Origin: Actinomycetota bacterium
GTDB lineage: Bacteria > Actinomycetota > Actinomycetes > Nanopelagicales > Nanopelagicaceae
DNA length: 41,584 nt
Assembly (NCBI GenBank): GCA_010032125.1
Contig: RHAU01000001.1
Coordinates: forward strand, 1-41,584
Direction of reading: 5' to 3'
Shown: piece after piece, positions 8,278 to 17,174 of the stretch
How positions within the stretch are numbered: position 1 is the first letter of the stretch
Layout: each line of letters opens with the position of its first letter
The notes under the pieces: model-generated
Database searches by the model: none
What the model saw: only the letters and a program-made list of their open reading frames with translations
Told to the model about the DNA's origin: nothing
Made by a program: the position numbers and the translations under genes

Positions 8278-8283
8278 ACCTTA
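8278..8283 (-). promoter_or_regulatory. Ambiguous element before pyk: -10 box or Shine-Dalgarno
   Basis: TAAGGT on the minus strand ends 6 nt before the pyk ATG. It fits the TANNNT leaderless spacing seen at other genes here, but AAGG could also be a ribosome binding site, with TAGATT just upstream as an alternative -10. Confidence 0.3.
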
Positions 8284-8345
8284 ATCTATTCGTTAAATAG
8301 TTTTCGCCAGATTGACGATGACGTGCGAAGATTTTCTGATTCATG

Positions 8346-9803
8346 TTAGACCGTCAGCGGCCGATCGCTCGGCGCAATGGGAGCGGGAAGTTGTGTTTGT
8401 CCCATCAAATATTGATCCACATACGATGCAGCGCTACGTCCCTCCGCTATTGCCCACACAATCAGAGACTGACCTCGACCAGCATCACCTGCCACAAATA
8501 TTCCCTCTTCGCTGGTCATGAAGTTATCATCACGTTTGACATTACCGCGAGCGTCTAACTCGACACCAAATTCTTTAATCAGAGCGTTCTGTTCTGGTCC
8601 GGTAAAACCCATCGCCAGAAGCACCATATCCGCTTCAATTTCACGTTCCGTTCCGGGAACTTTTTCAAACTTTCCGTCGATAAGTTGAGTTTCTACGATT
8701 TTCAATGCACGTAGATTTCCTTCTCCATCGCCGAGGAATGCTTCGGTTGAGATAGAAAATAAACGTTCTCCCGCTTCTTCATGAGCGCTCGACACTCGAT
8801 AAATCATCGGATACATCGGCCATGGTTGACTCGATGGTCGTTCCTGCGTTGGACGCGGCATGATTTCTATCTGCGTCACTTCTGCTGCACCTTGTCTAAT
8901 AGCAGTGCCAAGACAATCAGCGCCGGTATCTCCGCCGCCCAAAATTATGACTTTCTTTCCCTTCGCGTGCATCGATGGATCTTCGTGCTTTTCACCTAAA
9001 GCCTCTTTATTTCCCCACGGCAAGTACTCCATCGCTTGGTACACGCCACGAAGATCGCGACCAGGAATTGGAAGTTCGCGCCATTGTGTTGCACCAACTG
9101 CCAAAACGACCGCGTCATATCGCGCACGGATCTCTGATGCGGAGATATCTACGCCTACATTGACGCCTGGTCTAAATCTCGTGCCCTCTCTCTGCATCTG
9201 ATTGAGTCGTCGATCAAGAATCGATTTCTCCATTTTGAATTCGGGAATGCCGTATCGAAGTAATCCACCGATCTTTTCTCCGCGTTCGTAGACAGCGACG
9301 GTATGTCCTGCGCGCGTTAACTGTTGCGCAGCGGCAAGTCCCGCCGGTCCCGAACCGATGACGGCGATGGTTTTACCGGTCATTCGATCTGGTTGCATCG
9401 GACGTACATTGCCTGAGTTAAAGGCCTCTTCGATCGTACGGAGTTCTACTTGTTTGATTGTCACAGGATCTTGATTGATACCGAGAACGCATGCCGTCTC
9501 GCACGGCGCTGGACACAACCTTCCCGTGAATTCAGGAAAATTATTTGTCGCATGAAGGCGTTCGATTGCATCTACTTTCTGATTACGCCAAATCAAATCA
9601 TTCCATTCCGGAATCAAGTTCCCGAGCGGACAACCTTGGTGGCAGAAAGGAATGCCGCAATCCATACAACGTCCTGCTTGCTTTTGAAGTGAAGAAAATT
9701 CTTGTTCTTCATACACCTCTCGCCAGTCGCGAATGCGCACATCTACGGGGCGGCGTTGTGGAACTTCACGACCTGATTTAAGAAATCCGCGCGGATCAGC
9801 CAT
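8346..9803 (-). CDS. gltD: Glutamate synthase (NADPH) small subunit
   Basis: GltD is the FAD- and NADPH-binding beta subunit of glutamate synthase (GOGAT); it passes electrons to GltB for glutamate synthesis from glutamine and 2-oxoglutarate. The 485-residue product has the N-terminal cysteine clusters CMDCGIPFCHQGCP and CPAPCETAC for the 4Fe-4S centres. It also has the FAD dinucleotide fold GSGPAGLAAA near residue 150, the NADPH fold GGGDTGADC near residue 300 and a C-terminal GDAGRGQSL segment. Its start overlaps the end of the gltB reading frame by 8 nt, so the two are coupled. gltD itself looks intact even though gltB is broken. Confidence 0.96.
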   Translation of the reverse strand: MADPRGFLKSGREVPQRRPVDVRIRDWREVYEEQEFSSLQKQAGRCMDCGIPFCHQGCPLGNLIPEWNDLIWRNQKVDAIERLHATNNFPEFTGRLCPAPCETACVLGINQDPVTIKQVELRTIEEAFNSGNVRPMQPDRMTGKTIAVIGSGPAGLAAAQQLTRAGHTVAVYERGEKIGGLLRYGIPEFKMEKSILDRRLNQMQREGTRFRPGVNVGVDISASEIRARYDAVVLAVGATQWRELPIPGRDLRGVYQAMEYLPWGNKEALGEKHEDPSMHAKGKKVIILGGGDTGADCLGTAIRQGAAEVTQIEIMPRPTQERPSSQPWPMYPMIYRVSSAHEEAGERLFSISTEAFLGDGEGNLRALKIVETQLIDGKFEKVPGTEREIEADMVLLAMGFTGPEQNALIKEFGVELDARGNVKRDDNFMTSEEGIFVAGDAGRGQSLIVWAIAEGRSAASYVDQYLMGQTQLPAPIAPSDRPLTV

Positions 9804-10443
9804 TGAGGGCCTCCATAATCATTTCTTCCGCGACTCGACCTTCTCGCTCTGCTCTATCGATGACCGTGAGGACACGGGCATAGTCACGAGGCATGACTAG
9901 TGAAAATCTCTTGACCGAATCGTCGAAGTTTTCCAGAAGTGAGTGTGCGATTTTCGATCCAGTTTCTGCATAAAACTTCGAGAGTAGAGATTGCAATTTC
10001 TCACTGTGGTCACGAGATACGGGAAGTATGTCGACCATTTCGGTATTTACTCGATCAGGGTTGAGATCTAAGACAAATGCAATTCCACCAGACATGCCGG
10101 CTGCAAAATTACGGCCAGTGATGCCAAGTACTACAACCGTTCCCCCAGTCATGTATTCGCATCCGTGATCACCGACGCCTTCGACAATCGCTGTTGCGCC
10201 AGAATTTCGAACACAGAAGCGCTCGCCAACGATTCCACGCACAAAAATCTCACCGCTTGTTGCGCCATAGCCGATGACATTTCCCGCGATGACATTTTCA
10301 TCAGATTCAAAGGAGGCTTTTTCATCCGGTCTAACAATCAATCGTCCACCGGAAATACCTTTACCAAGGTAGTCGTTGGTATCTTCTCCGAGATATTTGG
10401 GACCTCCAAAATTGGCGCAAGATCTAGGCCACTTGCCTTCCAA
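9796..10443 (-). pseudogene. gltB: C-terminal remnant of glutamate synthase large subunit, out of frame with gltB
   Basis: About 200 residues match the C-terminal GXGXG beta-helix domain of GltB: GEDTNDYLGKGISGG, then GNVIGYGATSGEIFVRG and CEYMTGGTVVVLG repeats. This frame is shifted relative to the upstream gltB frame and is closed upstream by a TAA. The nominal start is a TTG at 10443, which lies in sequence that still reads correctly as gltB in the other frame (HHWKASGLDLAPIL), so I do not think it is a real start. The native GltB segment expected between PNISE and DTNDYLGKG, including the conserved GSAGQSFGAF region, is absent from both frames. This is the 3' part of a single disrupted gene. 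Confidence 0.85.
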
Positions 10444-13400
10444 TGATGAACGGCAGCTTTAGTATCAAGAAGTTCGGCTCGACCAATAATCTCGTCAAGT
10501 GATTGATATCCAAGTCGTGCTAACCATTCACGCACTTCCGTTGCTATATATTCAAAGAAAGTTTGAACAAATTCCGGTTTACCGGTGAATCGTTTCCGGA
10601 GTTCCGGGTTTTGGGTTGCGACGCCGACCGGACAGGTATCAAGATGACAGACGCGCATCATGATGCAGCCAGAAACTACAAGTGGCGCAGTCGCAAAGCC
10701 GAATTCTTCGGCACCAAGGAGAGCGGCGATGATGACATCTCGACCAGTCTTCATCTGACCATCGGTCTGAACAACAATGCGATCTCTCAATCCATTGAGT
10801 AGAAGTGTCTGTTGCGTTTCAGCCAGTCCCAATTCCCATGGCGCGCCAGCATGTTTGAGCGAGGTGAGCGGCGAAGCACCGGTACCTCCGTCGTGCCCAG
10901 AAATCAGGACGACATCTGCGTGAGCCTTGCTGACACCCGCTGCAACTGTTCCAACGCCCACTTCTGCAACGAGTTTTACATGAATGCGCGCATCTTTATT
11001 TGAATTCTTGAGGTCATGAATAAGTTGAGCAAGATCCTCAATCGAATAAATGTCGTGATGTGGTGGCGGTGAAATCAAACCAACACCGGGTGTGGAGTGA
11101 CGCACTTTGGCAATCCATGGATACACCTTGTTGCCAGGAAGTTGACCGCCTTCTCCAGGCTTTGCACCTTGAGCCATCTTTATCTGTAAGTCATCAGCAT
11201 TAACTAGGTATTCGCTCGTCACTCCAAATCTTCCTGAAGCGACCTGCTTGATAGCCGAACGTTTGGAATCACCGCCCGGAAGTGGTTTATAGCGTTCTGG
11301 ATCTTCGCCACCTTCGCCGGTATTTGATTTTGCGCCAAGGCGGTTCATTGCGATGGCAAGAGTTTCGTGCGCTTCTTGAGATATTGATCCGTATGACATC
11401 GCGCCGGTAGAGAATCGCTTGACGATTGATGCAATCGATTCGACTTCGTCGATGGGAATAGCAGGGCGTACACCCTCTTTAAGTGTGAAGAGTCCCCGTA
11501 AAGTCATAAGTTCTCGCGCTTGTTCATCAATGCGAGTTGTGTACCTCTTAAAGATGTCATATCTCTTGGAGCGAGTCGCATGCTGAAGTGCAAATACTGT
11601 TTCTGGATCAAAGAGATGGGGCTCGCCATCGCGTCGCCATTGGTATTCGCCACCGATCGGAAGTCTCTTTGTTCCAGGTACTTCACCGCCAGGTGGATAT
11701 GCGATGTGATGTCGATTGATTGTTTCCTCGGCGATGACATCTATTCCAACGCCGCCGAGTTTTGAAGTGGTGCCTGAGAAATATTCGTCGACAAGTTCTT
11801 GGGAAAGTCCAATCGCTTCGAAAACTTGTGCTCCGGTATAAGAAGCAATCGTCGAAATTCCCATTTTCGACATTACTTTTAAGACGCCTTTTCCAAGCGC
11901 TTTAATGAGATTGCGAACGGCTTTCTCCGGAGTGACATCTGTAATGACACCTTGCAAGACCAAATCTTCTGCAGTCTCCATCGCCAAATAAGGATTAACC
12001 GCGGCCGCGCCATAGCCGATAAGAAGTGCTACGTGGTGAACTTCTCTTACCTCACCCGTCTCCACAACAAGACCTACTTTGGTGCGAGTCTTCTCTCGAA
12101 TCAGATGATGGTGAACTGCTGAAGTCAGTAACAACGAGGGAATGGGTGCGTTATCGGCATCTCCATCGCGATCTGAGAGCACGATAATGCGTGCACCTGC
12201 ATCAATCGCCTGTGACACCTCTGCGCGAATTTCTTCGATACGGCGACGCAATCCTTCGCCACCTTCAGCGATGGGAAAGAGGCCTTTGACTACGTAAGAG
12301 ATAAAACCAGGATGGTTTCCATCTGCGTTAACGTGAATAATTTTTGCTAGTTCATCATTATCAATCACTGGAAATGCTAGAGAGATCTGTCGACACGATG
12401 CAGGTCCAGGATCGAGCAGGTTGTGTTCTGGACCGATGCTGCCACCCAAGGATGTAACTAATTCTTCGCGAATCGCATCAAGAGGCGGATTAGTGACTTG
12501 AGCAAAGAGCTGTGAGAAGTAATCAAAGAGAAGTCGCGGCTTATCTGAAAGCGCAGCAAGAGGGGTATCAGTTCCCATCGAACCAATCGGCTCTGCGCCA
12601 CTCTTGGCCATCGGAGTGATAATGACTCGAAGTTCTTCCTCGGTGTAGCCGAATGCACGTTGACGTCGCAAGACTGAGGAGTGCGGATAAATAATGTGTT
12701 CGCGTGCAGGAAGTTCTGAGAGGCGAACGATGCCAGCGTGCAACCATTCGCTATACGGGGCAGAGTTCGCAAGAGAATCCTTAATTTCATCGTCTTCAAT
12801 GATCCTGCCCTCTTGAATGTCGACCAGAAACATTCGACCAGGTTGCAGCCTGCCCTTGCGAATTACTTTCTCTGGAGCAATATCGAGAACTCCAACTTCA
12901 CTCGAGAGAATTACCAAACCATCATCTGTCACCCAAAAACGTGAAGGTCGCAAACCATTGCGATCAAGTACTGCGCCGATCTGATTGCCATCAGTAAAGG
13001 TCACGCATGCCGGTCCATCCCACGGCTCCATAAGTGAGGCGTGGAAACGATAGAAGTCACGCCGATTTTCCGGCATTGATTCATGATTCTCCCAAGCCTC
13101 AGGAATCATCATCAGAATTGAATGAGGTAAAGACCGTCCACCGAGATACAACAGCTCCAGAACTTCATCAAAGGATGCTGAATCACTTCCCGAGGGATCA
13201 ACGATCGGGAACAATCGTGAAATTTCACCTGGAATGAGATCGCTTGAAAGTAACGCTTCTCGTGCCGCCATCCAATTCCGGTTTCCACGAACGGTGTTTA
13301 TCTCACCGTTATGAGCGATGAATCGATATGGATGGGCAAGTGGCCACGATGGAAATGTATTAGTGGAGAAACGAGAGTGGACAAGTGCTAGAGGTGAGCG

Positions 13401-14027
13401 GAAATCCGCGTGGGAAAGGTCGGGGAAAAATTCTTCAAGTTGGCCAGTGGTCAACATGCCCTTGTAAACAATGGTTCTCGACGAGAGCGAAGGAAAATAG
13501 ATTGAGAGTTCATGTTCAGCGCGTTTTCTAAAGCAGAATGCGCGACGATCTAAATCAAGATCAGTGAAGCCCTCACGTGAAGCGATAAAAATCTGCTGAA
13601 AATCCGGCATAACTGAGAGCGCTGTAGCGCCAAGAGAGGTCGGATTGATGGGCAATGTGCGCCAGCCCAGGATTGATAAACCTTCCTCCTCTGCAATTTT
13701 TTCAACTCTGGAATGCGCTGCGAAATCTCGAGGGAGAAATGCGATTCCTGCGGCGTAAGAACCTTGCGCTGGAAGATCAAAAGTAACGTGGCTTCGAAAG
13801 AACTCATCGGGAATGCAAGTAAGAATTCCTGCACCGTCGCCACTATTGACTTCGGCGCCGGAAGCGCCACGATGTTCGAGATTGCGAAGCGCTTCAAGAC
13901 CTTTGCTGACGATGTCGTGAGTTGCTTCTTTATTGAGAGTCGCGACCATGGCAACGCCACATGCATCATGCTCGAAGGTCGGATCATAAAGTCCGCTCTT
14001 CGGAGGCAATGCAGAGAAAAGGGCCAC
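10338..14027 (-). CDS. gltB: Glutamate synthase large subunit, truncated by frameshift and deletion
   Basis: GltB makes two glutamates from glutamine and 2-oxoglutarate. The 1229-residue frame contains the class II glutamine amidotransferase domain (nucleophile Cys23 after a short propeptide, HDACGVAMVA) and the central domain. It also has the FMN-binding synthase domain (GAKSNTGEGGEDPERY; KPGEGGQLPG) and the 3Fe-4S cysteines in CIMMRVCHLDTC. Family members are about 1500 residues. After LDLAPILEVPNISE the sequence jumps into the C-terminal domain in another frame and this frame stops at 10338. Roughly 95 codons are missing, so the enzyme would lack its C-terminal domain. The start is GTG 14027 with GGGAG 6 nt upstream. 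It may be an assembly error rather than a true mutation. Confidence 0.9.
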   Translation of the reverse strand: MALFSALPPKSGLYDPTFEHDACGVAMVATLNKEATHDIVSKGLEALRNLEHRGASGAEVNSGDGAGILTCIPDEFFRSHVTFDLPAQGSYAAGIAFLPRDFAAHSRVEKIAEEEGLSILGWRTLPINPTSLGATALSVMPDFQQIFIASREGFTDLDLDRRAFCFRKRAEHELSIYFPSLSSRTIVYKGMLTTGQLEEFFPDLSHADFRSPLALVHSRFSTNTFPSWPLAHPYRFIAHNGEINTVRGNRNWMAAREALLSSDLIPGEISRLFPIVDPSGSDSASFDEVLELLYLGGRSLPHSILMMIPEAWENHESMPENRRDFYRFHASLMEPWDGPACVTFTDGNQIGAVLDRNGLRPSRFWVTDDGLVILSSEVGVLDIAPEKVIRKGRLQPGRMFLVDIQEGRIIEDDEIKDSLANSAPYSEWLHAGIVRLSELPAREHIIYPHSSVLRRQRAFGYTEEELRVIITPMAKSGAEPIGSMGTDTPLAALSDKPRLLFDYFSQLFAQVTNPPLDAIREELVTSLGGSIGPEHNLLDPGPASCRQISLAFPVIDNDELAKIIHVNADGNHPGFISYVVKGLFPIAEGGEGLRRRIEEIRAEVSQAIDAGARIIVLSDRDGDADNAPIPSLLLTSAVHHHLIREKTRTKVGLVVETGEVREVHHVALLIGYGAAAVNPYLAMETAEDLVLQGVITDVTPEKAVRNLIKALGKGVLKVMSKMGISTIASYTGAQVFEAIGLSQELVDEYFSGTTSKLGGVGIDVIAEETINRHHIAYPPGGEVPGTKRLPIGGEYQWRRDGEPHLFDPETVFALQHATRSKRYDIFKRYTTRIDEQARELMTLRGLFTLKEGVRPAIPIDEVESIASIVKRFSTGAMSYGSISQEAHETLAIAMNRLGAKSNTGEGGEDPERYKPLPGGDSKRSAIKQVASGRFGVTSEYLVNADDLQIKMAQGAKPGEGGQLPGNKVYPWIAKVRHSTPGVGLISPPPHHDIYSIEDLAQLIHDLKNSNKDARIHVKLVAEVGVGTVAAGVSKAHADVVLISGHDGGTGASPLTSLKHAGAPWELGLAETQQTLLLNGLRDRIVVQTDGQMKTGRDVIIAALLGAEEFGFATAPLVVSGCIMMRVCHLDTCPVGVATQNPELRKRFTGKPEFVQTFFEYIATEVREWLARLGYQSLDEIIGRAELLDTKAAVHHWKASGLDLAPILEVPNISEKIPTTTLVKVFPVDD

Positions 14028-14123
14028 TGCGCTCTCCCATTCAAAGTGTGCTTGGGACAGCGATGGCCCGTCGAGGATGAGAAATCTACCAAGTGAAGGG
14101 CGCTATGCCACTTCCGCAGGTAA

Positions 14124-14831
14124 TTAGATGCCGGAGATGTGCGCCAGCTGGCCTACTCCGGCGGTAATTGCCATGCCGAGTGCGCCACCGAAGACGATTC
14201 TCGCAGTTGTCTTGATGACGCTTGAGCCAGCAGTTTTTGCACTGATCACACCAGCAATCACTAATCCAACAAAAGTGATGGCGATGATAGAGATCGCCTT
14301 AGCTCCCAATGTCGGAGCAAGCGCACCGATAAATGGCAGAAATCCGCCGGCGGTGAAACTTATGGCCGATGCAATCGCTGCTTGCATTGGTCGAGCCTTA
14401 GTAGCGTCATGTTGACCAAGTTCATCTCGAAGATGTGCACCAAGAGCATCATGGGCATGTAATTCATTGGCGACTTTTTCGGCCAGTTCGCGCGATATTC
14501 CTCTTGATTGGTAAATCTGAGTCAACTCTTCAAGTTCGCCTTCTGGATCGAGTGCGAGATGTTCAATCTCTAATTTTCGATCAGATTCTTCAATATCATT
14601 TTGAGAACGAACTGAGACATACTCACCGACTGCCATCGACATGGCACCTGCTGCGATTCCAGCCAAACCGGCCGTCACAACGAATTCATTTTTCCCCGCA
14701 GAAACAACACCGATCATTAAAGATGCTGTTGAAACCAATCCATCATTGACGCCAAGGACTGCGGCGCGCAGCCAACCAGCGCGATGGGTTCGATGGTTCT
14801 CATTTCTCTTTTGAACTTCTGCTAGCGACAC
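14124..14831 (-). CDS. VIT1/CCC1-family metal transporter
   Basis: VIT1/CCC1 proteins move ferrous iron or manganese across membranes. The 235-residue product has the family opening LRAAVLGVNDGLVSTASLMIG (the first helix with its DGL motif), a second helix ending in GAMSMAVGEYVSV, and a soluble acidic and His-containing loop (about residues 80-150). Three more C-terminal membrane segments make five in all. Ionic specificity cannot be assigned. The GTG start at 14831 is 4 nt after the lgt stop, so it is in the lgt transcript. A 96-nt gap separates it from gltB downstream; I see no clear terminator there. Confidence 0.88.
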   Translation of the reverse strand: MSLAEVQKRNENHRTHRAGWLRAAVLGVNDGLVSTASLMIGVVSAGKNEFVVTAGLAGIAAGAMSMAVGEYVSVRSQNDIEESDRKLEIEHLALDPEGELEELTQIYQSRGISRELAEKVANELHAHDALGAHLRDELGQHDATKARPMQAAIASAISFTAGGFLPFIGALAPTLGAKAISIIAITFVGLVIAGVISAKTAGSSVIKTTARIVFGGALGMAITAGVGQLAHISGI

Positions 14832-14835
14832 AACT

Positions 14836-15627
14836 TTATTCTATGGCAGACCGTGAGCGATTGCGCTTAATGAGATAGATAAGCGCGCCACAACCGACTA
14901 CGACCGAAGTCCACACATTTAGCCGTACGCCAAAAATGAGTGAGGCATCGTCAATTCGTATCGTTTCGATTACGCCGCGTCCTAAGCAATACATAGCGAC
15001 ATACAGAGCAAAAATAGAACCAGGTGCGAGTTTGGAAAGGGGGCGAAGTTTGATGAGGATAAGTGCGACAGAGATGCACCAGAGAGATTCATAAAGAAAT
15101 ACTGGGTGAAAAAGGCCTTTGCCGGGAATGTCGAGCGCCCACGGGCCATCAAATGGTTTTCCATATAACTCGCGATTAAACCAATTACCAACTCTTCCTA
15201 TTGCTTGGGCGAGAAGAATTCCTGGCGCGATTGCATCGGCGAAAGTGGCGAATGGAATTCCCTGGGTTGATTTCGAGCGACTATAGGCGATGTAAGCGGC
15301 AAGGAAACCGAGTGAAATCGCGCCCCAGATTCCCATTCCACCTTTCCAGATATAGAGCGCCGAAAGTGGATCGCCCTTTGCACCAAAATAAAGCTCGGGC
15401 GAGGTAATGACATGATAGATACGGCCGCCGATGATTCCAGCCGGTACTGCAACAATTGCAATATCTCCGACAAGTGTTGGTGCGCCACCCCGCGCGACAT
15501 ATCGCTTCTTTCCGAGGTTCACAGCGACGATGACTCCAACGATGATGCAAAGCGCGTAATAGTGGAAAGTCAGCGGTCCGATCTCAAATTGAGAACTTCC
15601 CGGTGACGGAATACTGGCGAAGATCAC
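14836..15627 (-). CDS. lgt: Prolipoprotein diacylglyceryl transferase
   Basis: Lgt is a membrane enzyme that transfers diacylglycerol from phosphatidylglycerol to the lipobox cysteine, the first step of lipoprotein maturation. The 263-residue product has about seven membrane segments, the N-terminal HYYALCIIVG helix, and the Lgt signature GRVGNWFNRELYG with the essential Arg/Asn region. A C-terminal helix bears LGRGVIE. The GTG start overlaps the stop of the dsbA-like gene in GTGA, so the two are coupled. LspA, the next enzyme of the pathway, is at 26132-26635, and a likely substrate lipoprotein is at 21432-21911. Confidence 0.96.
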   Translation of the reverse strand: MIFASIPSPGSSQFEIGPLTFHYYALCIIVGVIVAVNLGKKRYVARGGAPTLVGDIAIVAVPAGIIGGRIYHVITSPELYFGAKGDPLSALYIWKGGMGIWGAISLGFLAAYIAYSRSKSTQGIPFATFADAIAPGILLAQAIGRVGNWFNRELYGKPFDGPWALDIPGKGLFHPVFLYESLWCISVALILIKLRPLSKLAPGSIFALYVAMYCLGRGVIETIRIDDASLIFGVRLNVWTSVVVGCGALIYLIKRNRSRSAIE

Positions 15628-16367
15628 TTCTTCGCTGCTTCAACCGCCGCTTTCAGTTCATCTACAACAAATTCGGTGCCCGAACGCTCCCAGAGTTTGC
15701 CGTTGATAAAGAGTGTTGGCGTACCAGTCACTTTATTTTTCTGCATCGAATCGTAAACTTTCTTGACGGTGTCTGTGTACTTACCATCGTTAACACACGA
15801 AGCAAAAGTATCGGATGTCATTCCTAAACGTTTGCCGACTTCGACGAGATTTGCATTGATGTAAACACCACTGTTCTCTTGGCCTTGGATGGAGTACAAG
15901 GCTTTGTGAAACTCGATAAAGCGACCTTCGTCTGCTGCACAATAAGCAGCATTGGCAGCGCGGACAGAATCCGAACCGATAAATGACACCATGTGGTACA
16001 CGACTTTTGCCTCTTTGTTTCGGATTAATCCTTCAATGTAGCTGCCCATCGACTTTTCGAAAACATTACAGAACGGGCATTGGAAATCTTCCCAGATGTC
16101 AATCTGAGGCTTAACGTCGGCGTTAAAGACAATTCCGTTGTCATTCTCAGCAGTGGTTTGTGAGGTGACTTTCTCACCATTATTTGCTGAAGAAATTTGT
16201 TCAATGGCCGCCGGAACAGTGACTTCTGGCGATGAATTGCGATCCAAGAAAGTGAAGATCACTCCTGAGAGAACTACAAGTGCAACCATGCCTATGACGA
16301 TATTTCGAGTGACGGTATCGCCCTGTTTCTGGGAAACAACATTCTTTTGGCGAGGTTCTTTTGGCAC
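15624..16367 (-). CDS. Membrane-anchored DsbA-like thiol-disulfide oxidoreductase
   Basis: The product (247 residues) is a DsbA/thioredoxin-fold protein anchored by one N-terminal membrane helix (about residues 22-41), with the catalytic domain outside the membrane. The active site is CPFC (C97, C100) in DFQCPFC, and TGTPT near residue 217 supplies the cis-Pro loop. It probably forms or isomerises disulfides in exported proteins. A low-complexity Ser/Thr/Asn linker (44-80) joins anchor and domain. The GTG start at 16367 has a good Shine-Dalgarno (AAGGAG, 6 nt) that overlaps the trpA stop, so it belongs to the trp transcript although its function is unrelated to tryptophan. Confidence 0.92.
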   Translation of the reverse strand: MPKEPRQKNVVSQKQGDTVTRNIVIGMVALVVLSGVIFTFLDRNSSPEVTVPAAIEQISSANNGEKVTSQTTAENDNGIVFNADVKPQIDIWEDFQCPFCNVFEKSMGSYIEGLIRNKEAKVVYHMVSFIGSDSVRAANAAYCAADEGRFIEFHKALYSIQGQENSGVYINANLVEVGKRLGMTSDTFASCVNDGKYTDTVKKVYDSMQKNKVTGTPTLFINGKLWERSGTEFVVDELKAAVEAAKK

Positions 16368-16376
16368 TGGTACTCC

Positions 16377-17174
16377 TTAACTTCTTGGCTGACGGACTGC
16401 CTGCGCGAGCTCCGCGGCGAGAACTCTAACCTTTTCTACCGCCTCTTTCTCGTTTGGAGATTCCAAGACCAACTTAATAAACGCTGAGCCAACGATCACG
16501 CCATCCGCGAACGAGGCAATCTCGCGCGCTTGTTCAGCATTAGATACCCCAAGGCCAACGGCAATCGGAAGTGAGGTCACTTTTCTGACACGGCTAACAA
16601 GTTCGCGTGCGCTACCCGAGAGAGCGCTTCGAGTGCCAGTCACTCCCATCAAACTTGCCGCATAGATAAAACCCGATGTTGCATTAGCCACTTTCTTTAG
16701 CCGTTCATCGCTCGTGCTGGGAGCAACGACATAGATTCGATCAATTGCCATTTCAGAGGTTTGAGAAATCCATTCGTCAGATTCATCAATAGTTAAATCA
16801 GGTGTAATCACTCCCACGCCACCTGCAGCGCGAAGTTGCGTCAGAAAGTTTTCGATTCCCATACGTTCGATTGGGTTCCAATACGTCATCGTTACAGTAG
16901 AAGCCTTACTTTTTTCGATCACGTCAAAAAGTTGGCTAGCCGTAAAGCCATTGTCTAATGCGCGTTGAGATGCTTGCTGGATGACCGGACCATCCATGAC
17001 CGGATCACTATAAGGAAACCCAACCTCAACAATATCTACGCCTGCATCTGCGAGAGCGTTGACAAGTTCAATGGATCCTTTTACCGATGGAAAACCTGCT
17101 GGCATGTAGCCGATGAGCGCCGATCTATTCTCTTGTCGTGCTTGCGCAAAAACTTCGGTAAGCGTGCGTGGCAT
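16377..17174 (-). CDS. trpA: Tryptophan synthase alpha subunit
   Basis: TrpA splits indole-3-glycerol phosphate to indole and glyceraldehyde-3-phosphate; indole tunnels to TrpB. The 265-residue TIM barrel has the catalytic pair E50 (DIVEVGFPYSDP) and D61 (MDG), and phosphate-binding loops including GLGVSNAEQA and DGVIVGSAF. Length is normal. The ATG start at 17174 directly abuts the trpB stop at 17175, with no gap, as expected for the coupled trpBA pair. Confidence 0.97.
   Translation of the reverse strand: MPRTLTEVFAQARQENRSALIGYMPAGFPSVKGSIELVNALADAGVDIVEVGFPYSDPVMDGPVIQQASQRALDNGFTASQLFDVIEKSKASTVTMTYWNPIERMGIENFLTQLRAAGGVGVITPDLTIDESDEWISQTSEMAIDRIYVVAPSTSDERLKKVANATSGFIYAASLMGVTGTRSALSGSARELVSRVRKVTSLPIAVGLGVSNAEQAREIASFADGVIVGSAFIKLVLESPNEKEAVEKVRVLAAELAQAVRQPRS

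Noticed and set aside
10338..10443. Programmed ribosomal frameshift joining the two gltB frames
   Set aside because: A frameshift would not restore the roughly 95 missing conserved residues, and there is no slippery heptamer with a downstream structure at the change point.
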